Below, piece after piece: positions 6,398-15,758 of a stretch of DNA of 26,048 bases (within the stretch, counting starts at the first letter, position 1; every line of letters begins with the position of its first letter). The notes below the pieces were generated by a model. The model was not told the origin of the DNA and ran no database searches. It saw only the letters and a list, made by a program, of their open reading frames with translations. The DNA is from a virus: IMG/VR virus record IMGVR_UViG_3300023276_000101, positions 1 to 26,048 of that record; one strand, 5' to 3'. The translations under genes and the position numbers were made by a program.

Positions 6398-8704
6398 TTA
6401 TTCTGCTAATGTTTTTATTTCTGTGTTTAATAAACCACTGGTTGTTTTTAAAATTCCATCTGTTGTGCGTTTACCGCTTACATCCAATGTTGTTGGGCAT
6501 CCTTTTATTTTTGTTGTAAATTTAGCACCATTTGCCAAATTAATTATATCAGGATTAAAAAAACATTCAATTTGTGCCACATTTTGTGATGGATATGTTA
6601 TTACCATCTGAACACCATTGATTGGTTTTAATGGGTTTGATAAATCATTATCAAATGGTAAAACTGAACTGCATATTGTACGTGCGGTTGATTCAAATGG
6701 TTCAACAGTAATCATTGCCCATGTATCATTTGGATCCCATGCCATACCATTATTAATGGTGTGTGTTGCCACAATACGCATTGTTTCACCAATTGCAATA
6801 ACCTGTACATTTTGCCCTGTGGATTCAATATACATTTGAATATCCTGATCAATAACAGTTGATGAATCATATGGTAAATCACGGATCACATTACTGTTTG
6901 TAAATGCCAATCCATCTTTTATCAATGATATTTTAAAACGTATTTCCCATGCAGGAATATCATCATATTGTTCCCAATTTCTGTTTTGTGTTGGGTAAAA
7001 ATCGGTTGATGCATTTTGTTGTTGCAACCAATATTGCCAGTTTAATAAAAATGGGTAATAAACAGATACACCGTATTGCGTTGCCGTATCCATTGCAGGC
7101 ACACGTTTAAATAATGCGTTTATTTTTGCACTGTTTGATGGTAATGTTGATACAATTGGCAACGTTTCATTAATCAAATATTGCCCTGCATTATTGATTT
7201 GTAAACCGCCAAATGAAAATTGTGATGATTGCAATGCAAAATCATCCTGTGATGTTCCGTTAAAAACTTCCATTTCCATTGTTAAATTATCATATATCTG
7301 ATTATTATCCAATAAAAATGTACCATACCATGCACAATCATCCTCTGTGTTTGCCACAAATCCCTGTTTGGATCCACCAATTTGTGTAATGTTTTGCCCA
7401 TGATCTAAAAAACCAAAATTGGTTGTTAAACCCAACACACCGCCAATTGGCGGATCACATTTCATTTGATCACCAAACACCAAAAAATTAACATTATCAA
7501 CACAAAAATAAATGTACATCAAACGATCACCATCCTGCCTGTTTTCCATAAATGTGTTAAATTCAGGTGATGGTGCAAATGTAAATGTAACGGAAACCTC
7601 ACCGTTTTGTATTGTAACATTATTGATCGCAATTGTATATGTTGCACCATCAGGATTGGGTGCAGATACAATTGATACCTGATTTGCCAAATCTGATTGC
7701 CTTACAAGCATGCAAATATTTGCCTGACTTTCAGGCCTGTTTTTATAATATGTATCATCAATTGATATATAACATGCACCAAATGCAATTTTTGATGCGT
7801 TTGTAACAGGTGTTTGTAATATTATTGTGTGTACAGATGGCACACAGTAATCTAATTCATCAATGCCCTGCAATAATGATGATTGTGTTGTGCTATTTCC
7901 AAACGGTTGATTAAACCAACCTGTGTTTGCGACTTCATCATAAACAACCTGTGCAGGCGGAAATGGATCATTTGGTTGCGGTGTAAAATTCCATTGTGCA
8001 TATACTTTCAAACTACTGGATGCCAAAAACCATGATTGATCATATGCAGAAACAGGGCAATGAATTGCACGCATTGTGTAAAAAATAAATTCATCAGATG
8101 TATTAAAACCCTTTGTAATTGTACAATATCGCAAAAACCCACCTGATTGATTTGGAATAAATGTGCCAAATATTGGTTGCCCAACTACGGCCTGATCTAA
8201 ATTTTCAAATATTACACGTGATTGTTCACCATCAATCAAACTCAAACTGTTGCCCTGTTGCCCTGATAAACTGTTGTTCATCATAAATTCCAAATTGGTG
8301 TATTCTTTTATTGTATTATCACTATTAACAACAACAATAACAATCTGTTCACCTGCACCTGCATCATACCATGTTTGTTGTGCGGATCCTGTTAAATCCA
8401 ACAATTGATCATCAACGTATTCAATAAATGCATAATACGTGTACACCAATTGTGTTGCACTCCATTTTTGTATCCTTACTTTGTTGCCTGTTCTAAAACC
8501 CTCATCAACCCATGAAACAGATGGTGATGTGATCTGATTCAATGCAATATCACGTGTTAATGGATTTGAAATACTTGAAACACGCATTTGTGTACGGATG
8601 TTCCATTGGCACTCCACATCATCACCTGCATTTGCGGTGTATTGATTATACACATCATTAAATGCATAACGTTCAAAATCTTGATCAACTATTTGTATTG
8701 GCAT
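6398..8704 (-). CDS. Large tail or baseplate protein, 768 residues
   Basis: Not assigned to a named family. The protein is rich in Asn, Gln, Thr and aromatic residues and appears beta-rich throughout, with no signal peptide, long coiled coil or membrane helix. That composition suits a tail-tip or baseplate component. Isolated Cys residues are scattered through it, without the C-P-C pairs seen in the 757-residue protein. Its start overlaps the end of the 8685-8924 gene by 20 bases, and the fibre gene follows at once. By position (tape measure, tip protein, this, fibre) it may connect the tail tip to the fibres. No enzymatic motif was seen. Confidence 0.6.
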   Translation of the reverse strand: MPIQIVDQDFERYAFNDVYNQYTANAGDDVECQWNIRTQMRVSSISNPLTRDIALNQITSPSVSWVDEGFRTGNKVRIQKWSATQLVYTYYAFIEYVDDQLLDLTGSAQQTWYDAGAGEQIVIVVVNSDNTIKEYTNLEFMMNNSLSGQQGNSLSLIDGEQSRVIFENLDQAVVGQPIFGTFIPNQSGGFLRYCTITKGFNTSDEFIFYTMRAIHCPVSAYDQSWFLASSSLKVYAQWNFTPQPNDPFPPAQVVYDEVANTGWFNQPFGNSTTQSSLLQGIDELDYCVPSVHTIILQTPVTNASKIAFGACYISIDDTYYKNRPESQANICMLVRQSDLANQVSIVSAPNPDGATYTIAINNVTIQNGEVSVTFTFAPSPEFNTFMENRQDGDRLMYIYFCVDNVNFLVFGDQMKCDPPIGGVLGLTTNFGFLDHGQNITQIGGSKQGFVANTEDDCAWYGTFLLDNNQIYDNLTMEMEVFNGTSQDDFALQSSQFSFGGLQINNAGQYLINETLPIVSTLPSNSAKINALFKRVPAMDTATQYGVSVYYPFLLNWQYWLQQQNASTDFYPTQNRNWEQYDDIPAWEIRFKISLIKDGLAFTNSNVIRDLPYDSSTVIDQDIQMYIESTGQNVQVIAIGETMRIVATHTINNGMAWDPNDTWAMITVEPFESTARTICSSVLPFDNDLSNPLKPINGVQMVITYPSQNVAQIECFFNPDIINLANGAKFTTKIKGCPTTLDVSGKRTTDGILKTTSGLLNTEIKTLAE

Positions 8705-8924
8705 GGCTATTTATTATTTTTTGGATTTTTTCAATATCACCTGTTTTAATTGTTTTCATGATTTTATTTACATGGGCCTGATGTTTTACAACCTGATCAC
8801 GTTGATCCTGTGGCAAATTATTTAATGCATTATTACTTTGGGCCATCAACTGAATTAAATTATCTGATAAATCACCAATGATATTATTTGTTTCATCAAT
8901 TATTTTTTTGGTTTTATTATCCAT
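8685..8924 (-). CDS. Small helical tail-region protein
   Basis: Protein of 79 residues, charged, Asn- and Gln-rich and almost certainly all helical (I-I-D-E-T-N-N-I-I-G-D-L-S-D-N-L-I-Q-L-M). No Cys and no membrane segment. It starts two bases after the stop of the tail-tip gene, and its end overlaps the start of the 768-residue protein by 20 bases. Coupled translation with its neighbours and a helical fold suggest an assembly factor or small structural link in the tail tip. I do not recognise the family. Confidence 0.6.
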   Translation of the reverse strand: MDNKTKKIIDETNNIIGDLSDNLIQLMAQSNNALNNLPQDQRDQVVKHQAHVNKIMKTIKTGDIEKIQKIINSHANTNS

Positions 8925-8926
8925 TT

Positions 8927-10642
8927 TTAATCATTTATTACTGTTGTTAATACTTTGCCTGTGGCATAATCAAACGGTATTTTATATGAAATAATGGCCT
9001 GTGATGTTTCATTATTAAACCGTATTTTGATTATTTCACAGTTTGTTCCATTGATTTCAGCAAAATTGTTGTATAGCAAATTTACAAAATCTGCCGTTCT
9101 CATCCGCACTGGTGCATCATTTATTATTTTATAACCATTTAATTGTATTTGATTTATGTAATGATAATTGTTATACAGGCCCTTTGCACCCAATATATCA
9201 ACATAATTTGATGGTTGTTTACCGCCAATTTGCCACAATATTTTTGTTTTACTGTAAAACTGTTGGCCAATTTGTGTAACTCCAATGCGGTTTGTGATCT
9301 GTGAAACAAATGATGTTCCACCGCCAAAAATGCCTGTGATATTATCAACAACGTTAAAAAATCCCTTTGCAAATTCTTCAATCCAATTTAAATTGTTTTT
9401 ACGTACACCCAATGCAAATGGAATATTTACATCATTTAAACCCTTTATACACACCAAATCCTGATTAATTACATTTAAACCCTCTGTGTTGTATTCTGCA
9501 TCCGTTGGATCAAAAAAATCAACCGTGTGAAAATCTGCATAATCAATTTGATAATGTATGTACAACCGTTTCCAAATTGCATCTGTATTGTATTCAAATT
9601 CACCCTGCATATCATCCTGCATATTTAATGCAGGCAAAATGTTGTTTGGTGTGTTTCCACTCCAAAAATCCCTGCGTTCAATTTGCACCTCACCATTGAA
9701 TACACGTGTGTGTGCATTGTATGTTGTTTCAATTGCATCAATTAATGATCCCAGTGTTGGTGTTGAATCCATTGCCGTTGGATAACCTTTTGTAAATGCA
9801 AAATTTAAATCATTTTCAATGTAATCAACAACAGATTTTTTTTCCTTTATTAATGGCACTGGCATTATTGCCAAATTACTGATTGAATTTAAAAGTGATG
9901 AATTAAGTGTGTACCCTAAATATGTGCATCCTGCCTGTATTAAATTTTTTACTGTTGCACCTTTGTAATATCTAACTTTTGGAAATAACAATTCAAACAT
10001 TTGTTGGGCCAATTTGATCACTGCAACCAATAATGATGCAGTATAAATCGCCTGTGCAACAAATTTCAATGCCAATGTAATTATTTCCCCAATTGGCGGT
10101 GCAGGCGGTAAACCAATATTGGGTGTTGTTGCCTCAATGATATTTGATGCGGTTGTAACCAAATCCTTTACACTTTGCACTAATGCATCAGTCATGGTGT
10201 ACAATGATATTGCAATTGTTAAACCACTCATTAAAACATCATCTTTAACAATCAGGTATGGTATATCAATCAATGGAAATACAACACCTTTTTCCGCCAT
10301 TAATTCAAATGATGTACCGTTTGCATTATCAAAAAAATTATCATATGCACCACGTTTTTTGATTTTAACTTCAATTTCATGATCACGAATGATTGCGGAT
10401 TCAGTTAAATCAACATAATACTCCAATGATATTTGATTGCCCATTTCAATGCGGTATGGTATGCCCTCAAATAAACCCTGTGATGCAATCCAATCCTGTA
10501 TGATCTTTAAACCCTCACGTGGCAAAATGATTTTATCTGCATCAATTTGCAATATTGTTGGATCACCGCCAAAATTTGATGTTAAACCAAATTCCAAAAC
10601 ATTACGTGGTGCAACCTCAATATCATTTAAAAAATGTTTCAT
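8927..10642 (-). CDS. Tail-tip (hub or distal tail) protein, downstream of tape measure
   Basis: Protein of 571 residues starting M-K-H-F-L-N-D-I-E-V-A-P-R-N. The start ATG directly abuts the tape measure stop (TAA-ATG), the position normally held by distal-tail and hub proteins in siphoviruses. The N-terminal 130 residues look beta-rich. A hydrophobic stretch at about 140-225 (L-T-I-A-I-S-L-Y-T-M-T, then I-I-T-L-A-L-K-F-V-A-Q-A-I-Y-T-A-S-L-L-V-A-V in part) could span or contact a membrane. The C-terminal 300 residues are again beta-rich, ending in a segment like those of hub proteins. The membrane-active segment is unusual for a distal-tail protein and may mean a role in DNA entry. Structural tail role is well supported by position; the precise role is not. 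Confidence 0.6.
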   Translation of the reverse strand: MKHFLNDIEVAPRNVLEFGLTSNFGGDPTILQIDADKIILPREGLKIIQDWIASQGLFEGIPYRIEMGNQISLEYYVDLTESAIIRDHEIEVKIKKRGAYDNFFDNANGTSFELMAEKGVVFPLIDIPYLIVKDDVLMSGLTIAISLYTMTDALVQSVKDLVTTASNIIEATTPNIGLPPAPPIGEIITLALKFVAQAIYTASLLVAVIKLAQQMFELLFPKVRYYKGATVKNLIQAGCTYLGYTLNSSLLNSISNLAIMPVPLIKEKKSVVDYIENDLNFAFTKGYPTAMDSTPTLGSLIDAIETTYNAHTRVFNGEVQIERRDFWSGNTPNNILPALNMQDDMQGEFEYNTDAIWKRLYIHYQIDYADFHTVDFFDPTDAEYNTEGLNVINQDLVCIKGLNDVNIPFALGVRKNNLNWIEEFAKGFFNVVDNITGIFGGGTSFVSQITNRIGVTQIGQQFYSKTKILWQIGGKQPSNYVDILGAKGLYNNYHYINQIQLNGYKIINDAPVRMRTADFVNLLYNNFAEINGTNCEIIKIRFNNETSQAIISYKIPFDYATGKVLTTVIND

Positions 10643-13600
10643 TTAATTAATTTTGTACCTGTTATAAATTATTTTTTTTCCATTGGTTGTTGTTTTAACA
10701 ACCTGCATTGCACCATCAATTATACGTTCCAATTCAATATTTGAAACAGGTTTGTTTTTAATGGTTTTTTCCAATGATTCCAAACGTTCAACAACACGTT
10801 CATCAGATTTTGCAATTATTGTTTGATGTATTGCAGGATCAATCACACCTGTTTGATGCATCAATGCCAGTTTTGCCAAATCTTCATTACTTATATCACC
10901 AACCATTGCGTTTTGTTTCTTTGTTAAAACACGTTCATTTGGATGCAGGATTGCATGAAAACCACCCCTGCCATCAACACCATTTCCATGTTTGCCTGTA
11001 TCCTCAATTCCATCCTCAAAAAATGGTAAATTCTGCACAAATTGTGTTAATAATGTAATATCAGTAAATGTTTTTAATAATGGATTTTCAACATCTGGAT
11101 CCTCACTATTTCGCAAATATGCCTGCAATGCATCAGATGCCAATGCAATACGTTGTTTACGTTTTTCCATTTGTTCTTTTTTCCTGTTACTTTCAGCAAT
11201 CAATTTTGCCTCTGTTGCCAGTGATTGTTGGGCCTGAATGTTACCATTTTTTGCCAATTCCTGATATGTATTATATCTTTCCTGTGCTTTGTTTATTTCC
11301 TCATCAATTTTGGAAATTCGTTTATCTGCAAAAAAGTTAAACGCATCAGTTAATGATTGAATGATACTGATTTGATCTGCCAATAAATCTTTTTGTGATG
11401 TTAATAATGCTTTGTTTTCATCATCAACATTTTTGCGTTTTAATTTATTTAATTCAATTTCCAAATCCAATGTATCTTTGCCATATTTTTTGTACTCTGC
11501 AATGCGTTCCTCTAATATTTTAATATTAAAATCTTTCATTTCCTTTGCAATATCTTCATCAGATTTTTTGGATTTTAACAAACTGTTTTCAAAACTTTTT
11601 ACCCTACGATCCTGAATTGCATCATATGCCACCAAACGTAATTCATCAACTTCATTCAATTTTTCATTTACTGATGCATTAATTTCAACAATTTTATCCG
11701 CACTTTCTTGTTCAACAACGGCAATTTGTTTATTTAAAACTTTACGGTTTGCAATTTCCTCTGTTACCAAATCCGCCTGCATTTCTTTTAAATTTGCATC
11801 TAATTTTGCACGTTCTTTTTTGGTTAATTTGTTGTTTTCATTTTTCTTTTTAAATTCTTTATTTAATGCATTATTTAACAAAACAAAACGTTCATCATGT
11901 TTGTTTGTTAAAACACGTATTTCCTCATCCGCATCCGCTTTTACATCATCTTTTTGTTTTTGGCCTGATAACCCAATTAAGGCATTAACATCCGTTAAAT
12001 CGACTGTTTGCCCTCTCTCAATACGTAAATTAATAATTTCCAATTCCTTTTCAATCAATTTATCCAAATCAGCAATTTCACGTTCACGTGCAGTATCCTG
12101 CATCCCTGCATTCATGGCCCTGATTGATTCACGTACTTTTAAAATTTCTTTGTACAGATCCAATTGATCACGCAAATCAACGTTTATTGGTGTGCGTTTT
12201 GTTTTTGGTGTTGTTGTTGTTGTTGGTGTTGTGGTGCCTGTGCCACCTGTGCCACCTGCAACTGCGGTAACTGCATTTGCCTGCATCATTGCAACCAATG
12301 ATGTTTTAATTACTCCCTTTTGTGCGTTTAATGCTTTTAAAACTTTTTCATTTTCACGTGCTTGACTTGCTAAAACTCCTTTTGTACCCTCATAATTTCC
12401 AAACCCTTGCAAAAATTCTGTAAATGCATTTTGTCCCCATGCATTTTCAATACGTGCCTGTAACCCCAATTGTTCCGCCTCTAATTTTGCAATTTCACCT
12501 GCAATCACACCAAATTGCGTGCGTTTTTCCTCTAACATTATTTTATCCTCAATATTTTTTAAAATATCCTTTTGAACTTTGTCCAACTCTTTTAAAAACT
12601 TTGTTTCATCCTGTATGTTGGTTAATGTTGTGCCGTATTTTTTATTTAAATCAGTAATTAATTTTTCACGTTCACCATTTGTTTTGTTTGCACCTTTGAT
12701 TGCAGTAACCAAAACATCCAATTGATTTGTTTCCTGTGCCATTTTAACGGCTGAATCCGTTGATGATTGTTGCAATCTGTTGTTTATTGCCTCCATTTGT
12801 TGTGCCTCTGTTTTCACAATTGTGAATGCCTCATATAATTTGTAAAGGGCCAATATAATTATACCAAAAATATTTGCCTTTAATGCTTTGCCCAGTGATG
12901 CAAATGCGGTTTTGATTCCATTTACACCTGCACGTGCTACAAATAAACCTTTTGCCATCATACCTGATTGTGTGCCTGCCATTGCCATTGTTGATCCCAT
13001 CAAACGTGTTGCACCTGCCGATAAACCAACCACAATTTTGTATTGTACCCATGCCTTTGTTAAACCAACAACAACATCCAATATTGTTTCCAAATTATCT
13101 GCCAAAAATTTTATACCATCTTTTAAAATATCACCAATACCGCCTGCCTCATTTGCTTTTAAAATGTAACCATCCCATGCGGATGTTAATAAATCCAATG
13201 ATCCGCCCAACGTATCCAATTGCATATCTGCCATGATCTGTGTTGCACCTGCCGAATCATACAATGCATTTGTTAATGTTTCAACATTGTATGTGTTTGA
13301 TGCCAATACTGTACCAATTGTTGCACCCCTTTTACCGAATAATTCCAATGCGGTTGCGTTTTTATTTGTACTGTTTTGAATCAGGCCCATTGCCTCATCA
13401 AACGTCATACCTGATTTGGTTAATTCCAAAAACACATTACGCAATCCTGTTCCTGCCGTTGATGCATCAATACCGTTATCAGTTAATGTACCCAATAATG
13501 CGGTTGTTTCCTCAATATTTAACCCTGCACTTTTGGCAACTGGTGCCACATTACCCATTGCCGTACTGAATTTCTGCATATCCAATGATGAACTGGAAAA

Positions 13601-14647
13601 TGATTTACTCATTACATCAGTTACACGTGCGGTTTGTTCTGTTGATAAACCAAATGCACGAACTGTTGCACCAACAACTGTTGCGGATTCTGCCAAATCT
13701 GTGCCTGTTGCACTGGCTAAATCCAATGTTGATTTTGTAACGTTTGATATTTCAGATTGTGAAAAACCCAATTTTGCAAATTCTGTTTGCAGGTTTGCAA
13801 CCTCTGTTGCGGTAAAACGTGTTGTTGATCCATACTTCATTGCATCATCCGTTAAACCTCGCATGCCCTCACGTGTAACACCCAAAACAGATGCCAAATT
13901 TGCACTGGCCTGATCAAATTCTTTTACTGTTTCAAATACATTACGTATAATCATTGCACCGCCCATTGCGAGGCCCAAAGATGCAAACGCACCTGATAAT
14001 TTACCCAATGCACCCCTGTAATTTCCAACGTTCCTGAAATTATCACCAACAGTTTTATCCAATTTTTTCAATTGTTTATCACCTGAACGTGCGGATCTTG
14101 TTACTTTGTCAAACTGCATTTGCAATTTTCTGTATTCTTTTGTGTTCTTTTTACCTGCCTGTTCTAATTTTAACAATTCTGCACCCAAACGTTTGGATTC
14201 ATTTTTTTGATCACGTGTTGCCTTTACAAGTTTTTTGTATGCATTTGTTTCCTGATCTGCCAACTTTTTTTGCCTCTGTGATTGTTTCAACAAACGTTCC
14301 TTTTCTTGTGATTCCATTTTGGATGTACGTATTTTATCCTGTTGCAACCGTTCCAATTCACGTTCCGCCTGTATCTGTGCCTTTACGGCCTGTGATTTTG
14401 CTTTATCAACCTGCACTGATTGTTTCATTGTGGCATCTGCCTGTGCAACGGCTTTACTCATTTTATTGATGCCCTCTGTTGATTTTTTCAATGATGAATT
14501 TAACGTTTTGGATATTGTTGTTGCGGTTTTTTTCAACCCAACATTCATTTTATCCAATTCAGTTAATGTTTTTTTTGCGGAATCCCTGATTTCTTTGTAC
14601 AAATCTGATTCTGCAATATCACTCCTTTTTATTTGCCCACTTGCCAT
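10643..14647 (-). CDS. Tape measure protein
   Basis: The largest gene here, 1334 residues. Layout: basic coiled coil (about 1-210, with many Lys, Gln and Glu); a TP901-type tape measure core (about 215-480) with typical stretches such as V-K-E-F-D-Q-A-S-A-N-L and Y-G-S-T-T-R-F-T-A-T-E-V; hydrophobic segments (about 530-625, including F-G-I-I-I-L-A-L-Y-K-L-Y); a low-complexity Thr/Pro linker; a second long coiled coil; and a conserved-looking tail with L-H-P-N-E-R-V-L-T. It sets tail length and helps DNA pass the envelope. At about 0.15 nm per residue, the usual rule, this predicts a tail near 200 nm. It overlaps the preceding gene by 29 bases and abuts the tail-tip gene. Confidence 0.93.
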   Translation of the reverse strand: MASGQIKRSDIAESDLYKEIRDSAKKTLTELDKMNVGLKKTATTISKTLNSSLKKSTEGINKMSKAVAQADATMKQSVQVDKAKSQAVKAQIQAERELERLQQDKIRTSKMESQEKERLLKQSQRQKKLADQETNAYKKLVKATRDQKNESKRLGAELLKLEQAGKKNTKEYRKLQMQFDKVTRSARSGDKQLKKLDKTVGDNFRNVGNYRGALGKLSGAFASLGLAMGGAMIIRNVFETVKEFDQASANLASVLGVTREGMRGLTDDAMKYGSTTRFTATEVANLQTEFAKLGFSQSEISNVTKSTLDLASATGTDLAESATVVGATVRAFGLSTEQTARVTDVMSKSFSSSSLDMQKFSTAMGNVAPVAKSAGLNIEETTALLGTLTDNGIDASTAGTGLRNVFLELTKSGMTFDEAMGLIQNSTNKNATALELFGKRGATIGTVLASNTYNVETLTNALYDSAGATQIMADMQLDTLGGSLDLLTSAWDGYILKANEAGGIGDILKDGIKFLADNLETILDVVVGLTKAWVQYKIVVGLSAGATRLMGSTMAMAGTQSGMMAKGLFVARAGVNGIKTAFASLGKALKANIFGIIILALYKLYEAFTIVKTEAQQMEAINNRLQQSSTDSAVKMAQETNQLDVLVTAIKGANKTNGEREKLITDLNKKYGTTLTNIQDETKFLKELDKVQKDILKNIEDKIMLEEKRTQFGVIAGEIAKLEAEQLGLQARIENAWGQNAFTEFLQGFGNYEGTKGVLASQARENEKVLKALNAQKGVIKTSLVAMMQANAVTAVAGGTGGTGTTTPTTTTTPKTKRTPINVDLRDQLDLYKEILKVRESIRAMNAGMQDTAREREIADLDKLIEKELEIINLRIERGQTVDLTDVNALIGLSGQKQKDDVKADADEEIRVLTNKHDERFVLLNNALNKEFKKKNENNKLTKKERAKLDANLKEMQADLVTEEIANRKVLNKQIAVVEQESADKIVEINASVNEKLNEVDELRLVAYDAIQDRRVKSFENSLLKSKKSDEDIAKEMKDFNIKILEERIAEYKKYGKDTLDLEIELNKLKRKNVDDENKALLTSQKDLLADQISIIQSLTDAFNFFADKRISKIDEEINKAQERYNTYQELAKNGNIQAQQSLATEAKLIAESNRKKEQMEKRKQRIALASDALQAYLRNSEDPDVENPLLKTFTDITLLTQFVQNLPFFEDGIEDTGKHGNGVDGRGGFHAILHPNERVLTKKQNAMVGDISNEDLAKLALMHQTGVIDPAIHQTIIAKSDERVVERLESLEKTIKNKPVSNIELERIIDGAMQVVKTTTNGKKIIYNRYKIN

Positions 14648-15122
14648 ATTCGTTTATTATTGTATAATATTCAACAACTGTTGTTTCCCTTAAATTTACT
14701 TTATAACCCAACCATTTTGATAAATGTAAACATGTTGTTTCAATGCTTTTACCATCCCCAAAATTAACATTTAAACGTTCAATTTTTGCATCAACAATTT
14801 CAATCTCTGTTAATTTAAAACGTTTATTTGTTTGTACATATAAACATTGCAATTTTGCCTTTTGTTGCAACAACTTCATGTACCGTTCAAACTGTTTTGA
14901 TAAACCAAACCGTGCCAAATACTGATCATACAATTTATCATATTGTATTTGGTTGCCTGTTTCATCATCAATCAGATCAACATTAACATACTTTAAAAAT
15001 CCATCACTGCATTTTTGCCAGTGAAACATGGGCATTTCATCAATTGATTCCCAATATTTTACGTGCGTATTTAATGTACTGTTGCCTGATTTGTTCCGCA
15101 TATATTTCCAAATTCTGTTCAT
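14619..15122 (-). CDS. Conserved tail-region protein preceding the tape measure; possible assembly chaperone
   Basis: Protein of 167 residues. It carries Y-W-E-S-I-D-E-M-P-M-F-H-W-Q-K (about 23-37), which resembles a short motif I associate with small proteins just before the tape measure in Bacteroidetes phages. Because the motif straddles Met30, I keep an upstream start (Met1 at 15122; Met8 at 15101 also possible). This makes an unusually long overlap, up to 83 bases, with the 15040-15480 gene; starting at Met30 (15035) would leave a 4-base gap instead. The middle is a charged helix (Q-F-E-R-Y-M-K-L-L-Q-Q-K-A-K). It occupies the slot of tail assembly chaperones, but no frameshift pair was seen. 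Confidence 0.6.
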   Translation of the reverse strand: MNRIWKYMRNKSGNSTLNTHVKYWESIDEMPMFHWQKCSDGFLKYVNVDLIDDETGNQIQYDKLYDQYLARFGLSKQFERYMKLLQQKAKLQCLYVQTNKRFKLTEIEIVDAKIERLNVNFGDGKSIETTCLHLSKWLGYKVNLRETTVVEYYTIINEYGKWANKKE

Positions 15123-15480
15123 CTAATCCCAAAATATTATTGTTCCACCATGATTGATCCTGCATTACTGATGCATCTGCATTGATTAAAATGCTATCTT
15201 TTAGCACTGTAATAAACATTGATTGATAAAACGCACCTGTATCCTTTAATGTGTACGGTGTTCCTGCACGTTTCATTGGATTTATCTGTTGCGTAAGTGG
15301 TGAATACAATCCAATAACTTCATCAAATTTATTCACACCACGTTCAAACAACTGATCCTGCCTGATAAGATTTAACACCAAATTTTTAATTTGTGTTGTG
15401 TTTGCCTCATACCATGCCAATGCATCATCCAATGTTAATGCCTTATTTAATTGTTGTTCGATCAATGTATTTCCAATCAT
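15040..15480 (-). CDS. Minor tail or tail-completion-like protein
   Basis: Protein of 146 residues. It contains G-L-Y-S-P-L-T-Q-Q-I and, further on, G-T-P-Y-T-L-K-D-T-G-A-F-Y-Q-S-M (about 73-88). I know this pattern from small uncharacterised phage proteins near head-tail or tail genes; some resemble HK97 gp10-type tail-completion proteins. The C terminus is helical. It is the first gene after the terminator at 15519-15552, so it opens the tail transcription block. A TAAATTTG box at 15492-15485 lies only five bases upstream of the ATG, so an mRNA from it would be almost leaderless. The role is inferred mainly from position. Confidence 0.6.
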   Translation of the reverse strand: MIGNTLIEQQLNKALTLDDALAWYEANTTQIKNLVLNLIRQDQLFERGVNKFDEVIGLYSPLTQQINPMKRAGTPYTLKDTGAFYQSMFITVLKDSILINADASVMQDQSWWNNNILGLDEQNLEIYAEQIRQQYIKYARKILGIN

Positions 15481-15518
15481 ATTTCAAATTTACGAAAATT
15501 TAAACGTTTTTATATAAC

Positions 15519-15552
15519 AAAAAAAAGGGATGTAAACAAATACATCCCCTTT
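15519..15552 (-). terminator. Terminator between the head/tube block and the tape measure block
   Basis: The stem gggatgta (15527-15534) and tacatccc (15541-15548) has 8 perfect bp and a 6-base loop. On the minus strand it is followed by eight T (15526-15519). It lies about 20 bases after the stop of the 15572-15754 gene. It would reduce or end transcription from the head genes before the tail genes. Confidence 0.8.
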
Positions 15553-15571
15553 TAATATCAAAAATCAATTG

Positions 15572-15754
15572 TTAAACAGATTTTTTCACTGATTTTCTGT
15601 TTACTTTTTTAGGATTGCACAATTTGTATGCCTGTTTTACTGTTTCACTATTCAAATAATGAAATTGTTTTAATGCATCTTTTTGTGTTAAATCTTTTAA
15701 AACCTCAACCCTAAATGTTGATTTTCCAACCGTGATATATTCTGTTTTTCCCAT
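15572..15754 (-). CDS. Small basic protein after the tail tube gene
   Basis: Protein of 60 residues: a possible beta-rich first half (E-Y-I-T-V-G-K-S-T-F-R-V-E-V-L), a helical segment, and a basic C terminus (N-P-K-K-V-N-R-K-S-V-K-K-S-V). It starts four bases after the stop of the probable tail tube gene and is the last gene before the terminator at 15.5 kb. Tail assembly chaperones commonly sit here, but no slippery sequence or second frame was found, so this remains a hypothetical structural or assembly protein. Confidence 0.6.
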   Translation of the reverse strand: MGKTEYITVGKSTFRVEVLKDLTQKDALKQFHYLNSETVKQAYKLCNPKKVNRKSVKKSV

Positions 15755-15758
15755 AATT

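Noticed and set aside
13416-13913. Long plus-strand frame of 165 residues opposite the tape measure gene
   Set aside because: It lies wholly within the tape measure coding region and has no promoter or leader; the composition is that of a reverse-strand shadow.
14319-14693. Plus-strand frame of 124 residues at the tape measure start
   Set aside because: Antisense of the Lys/Gln-rich coiled coil; the hydrophobic, Cys-rich product is an artefact of reversed AAA-rich codons.
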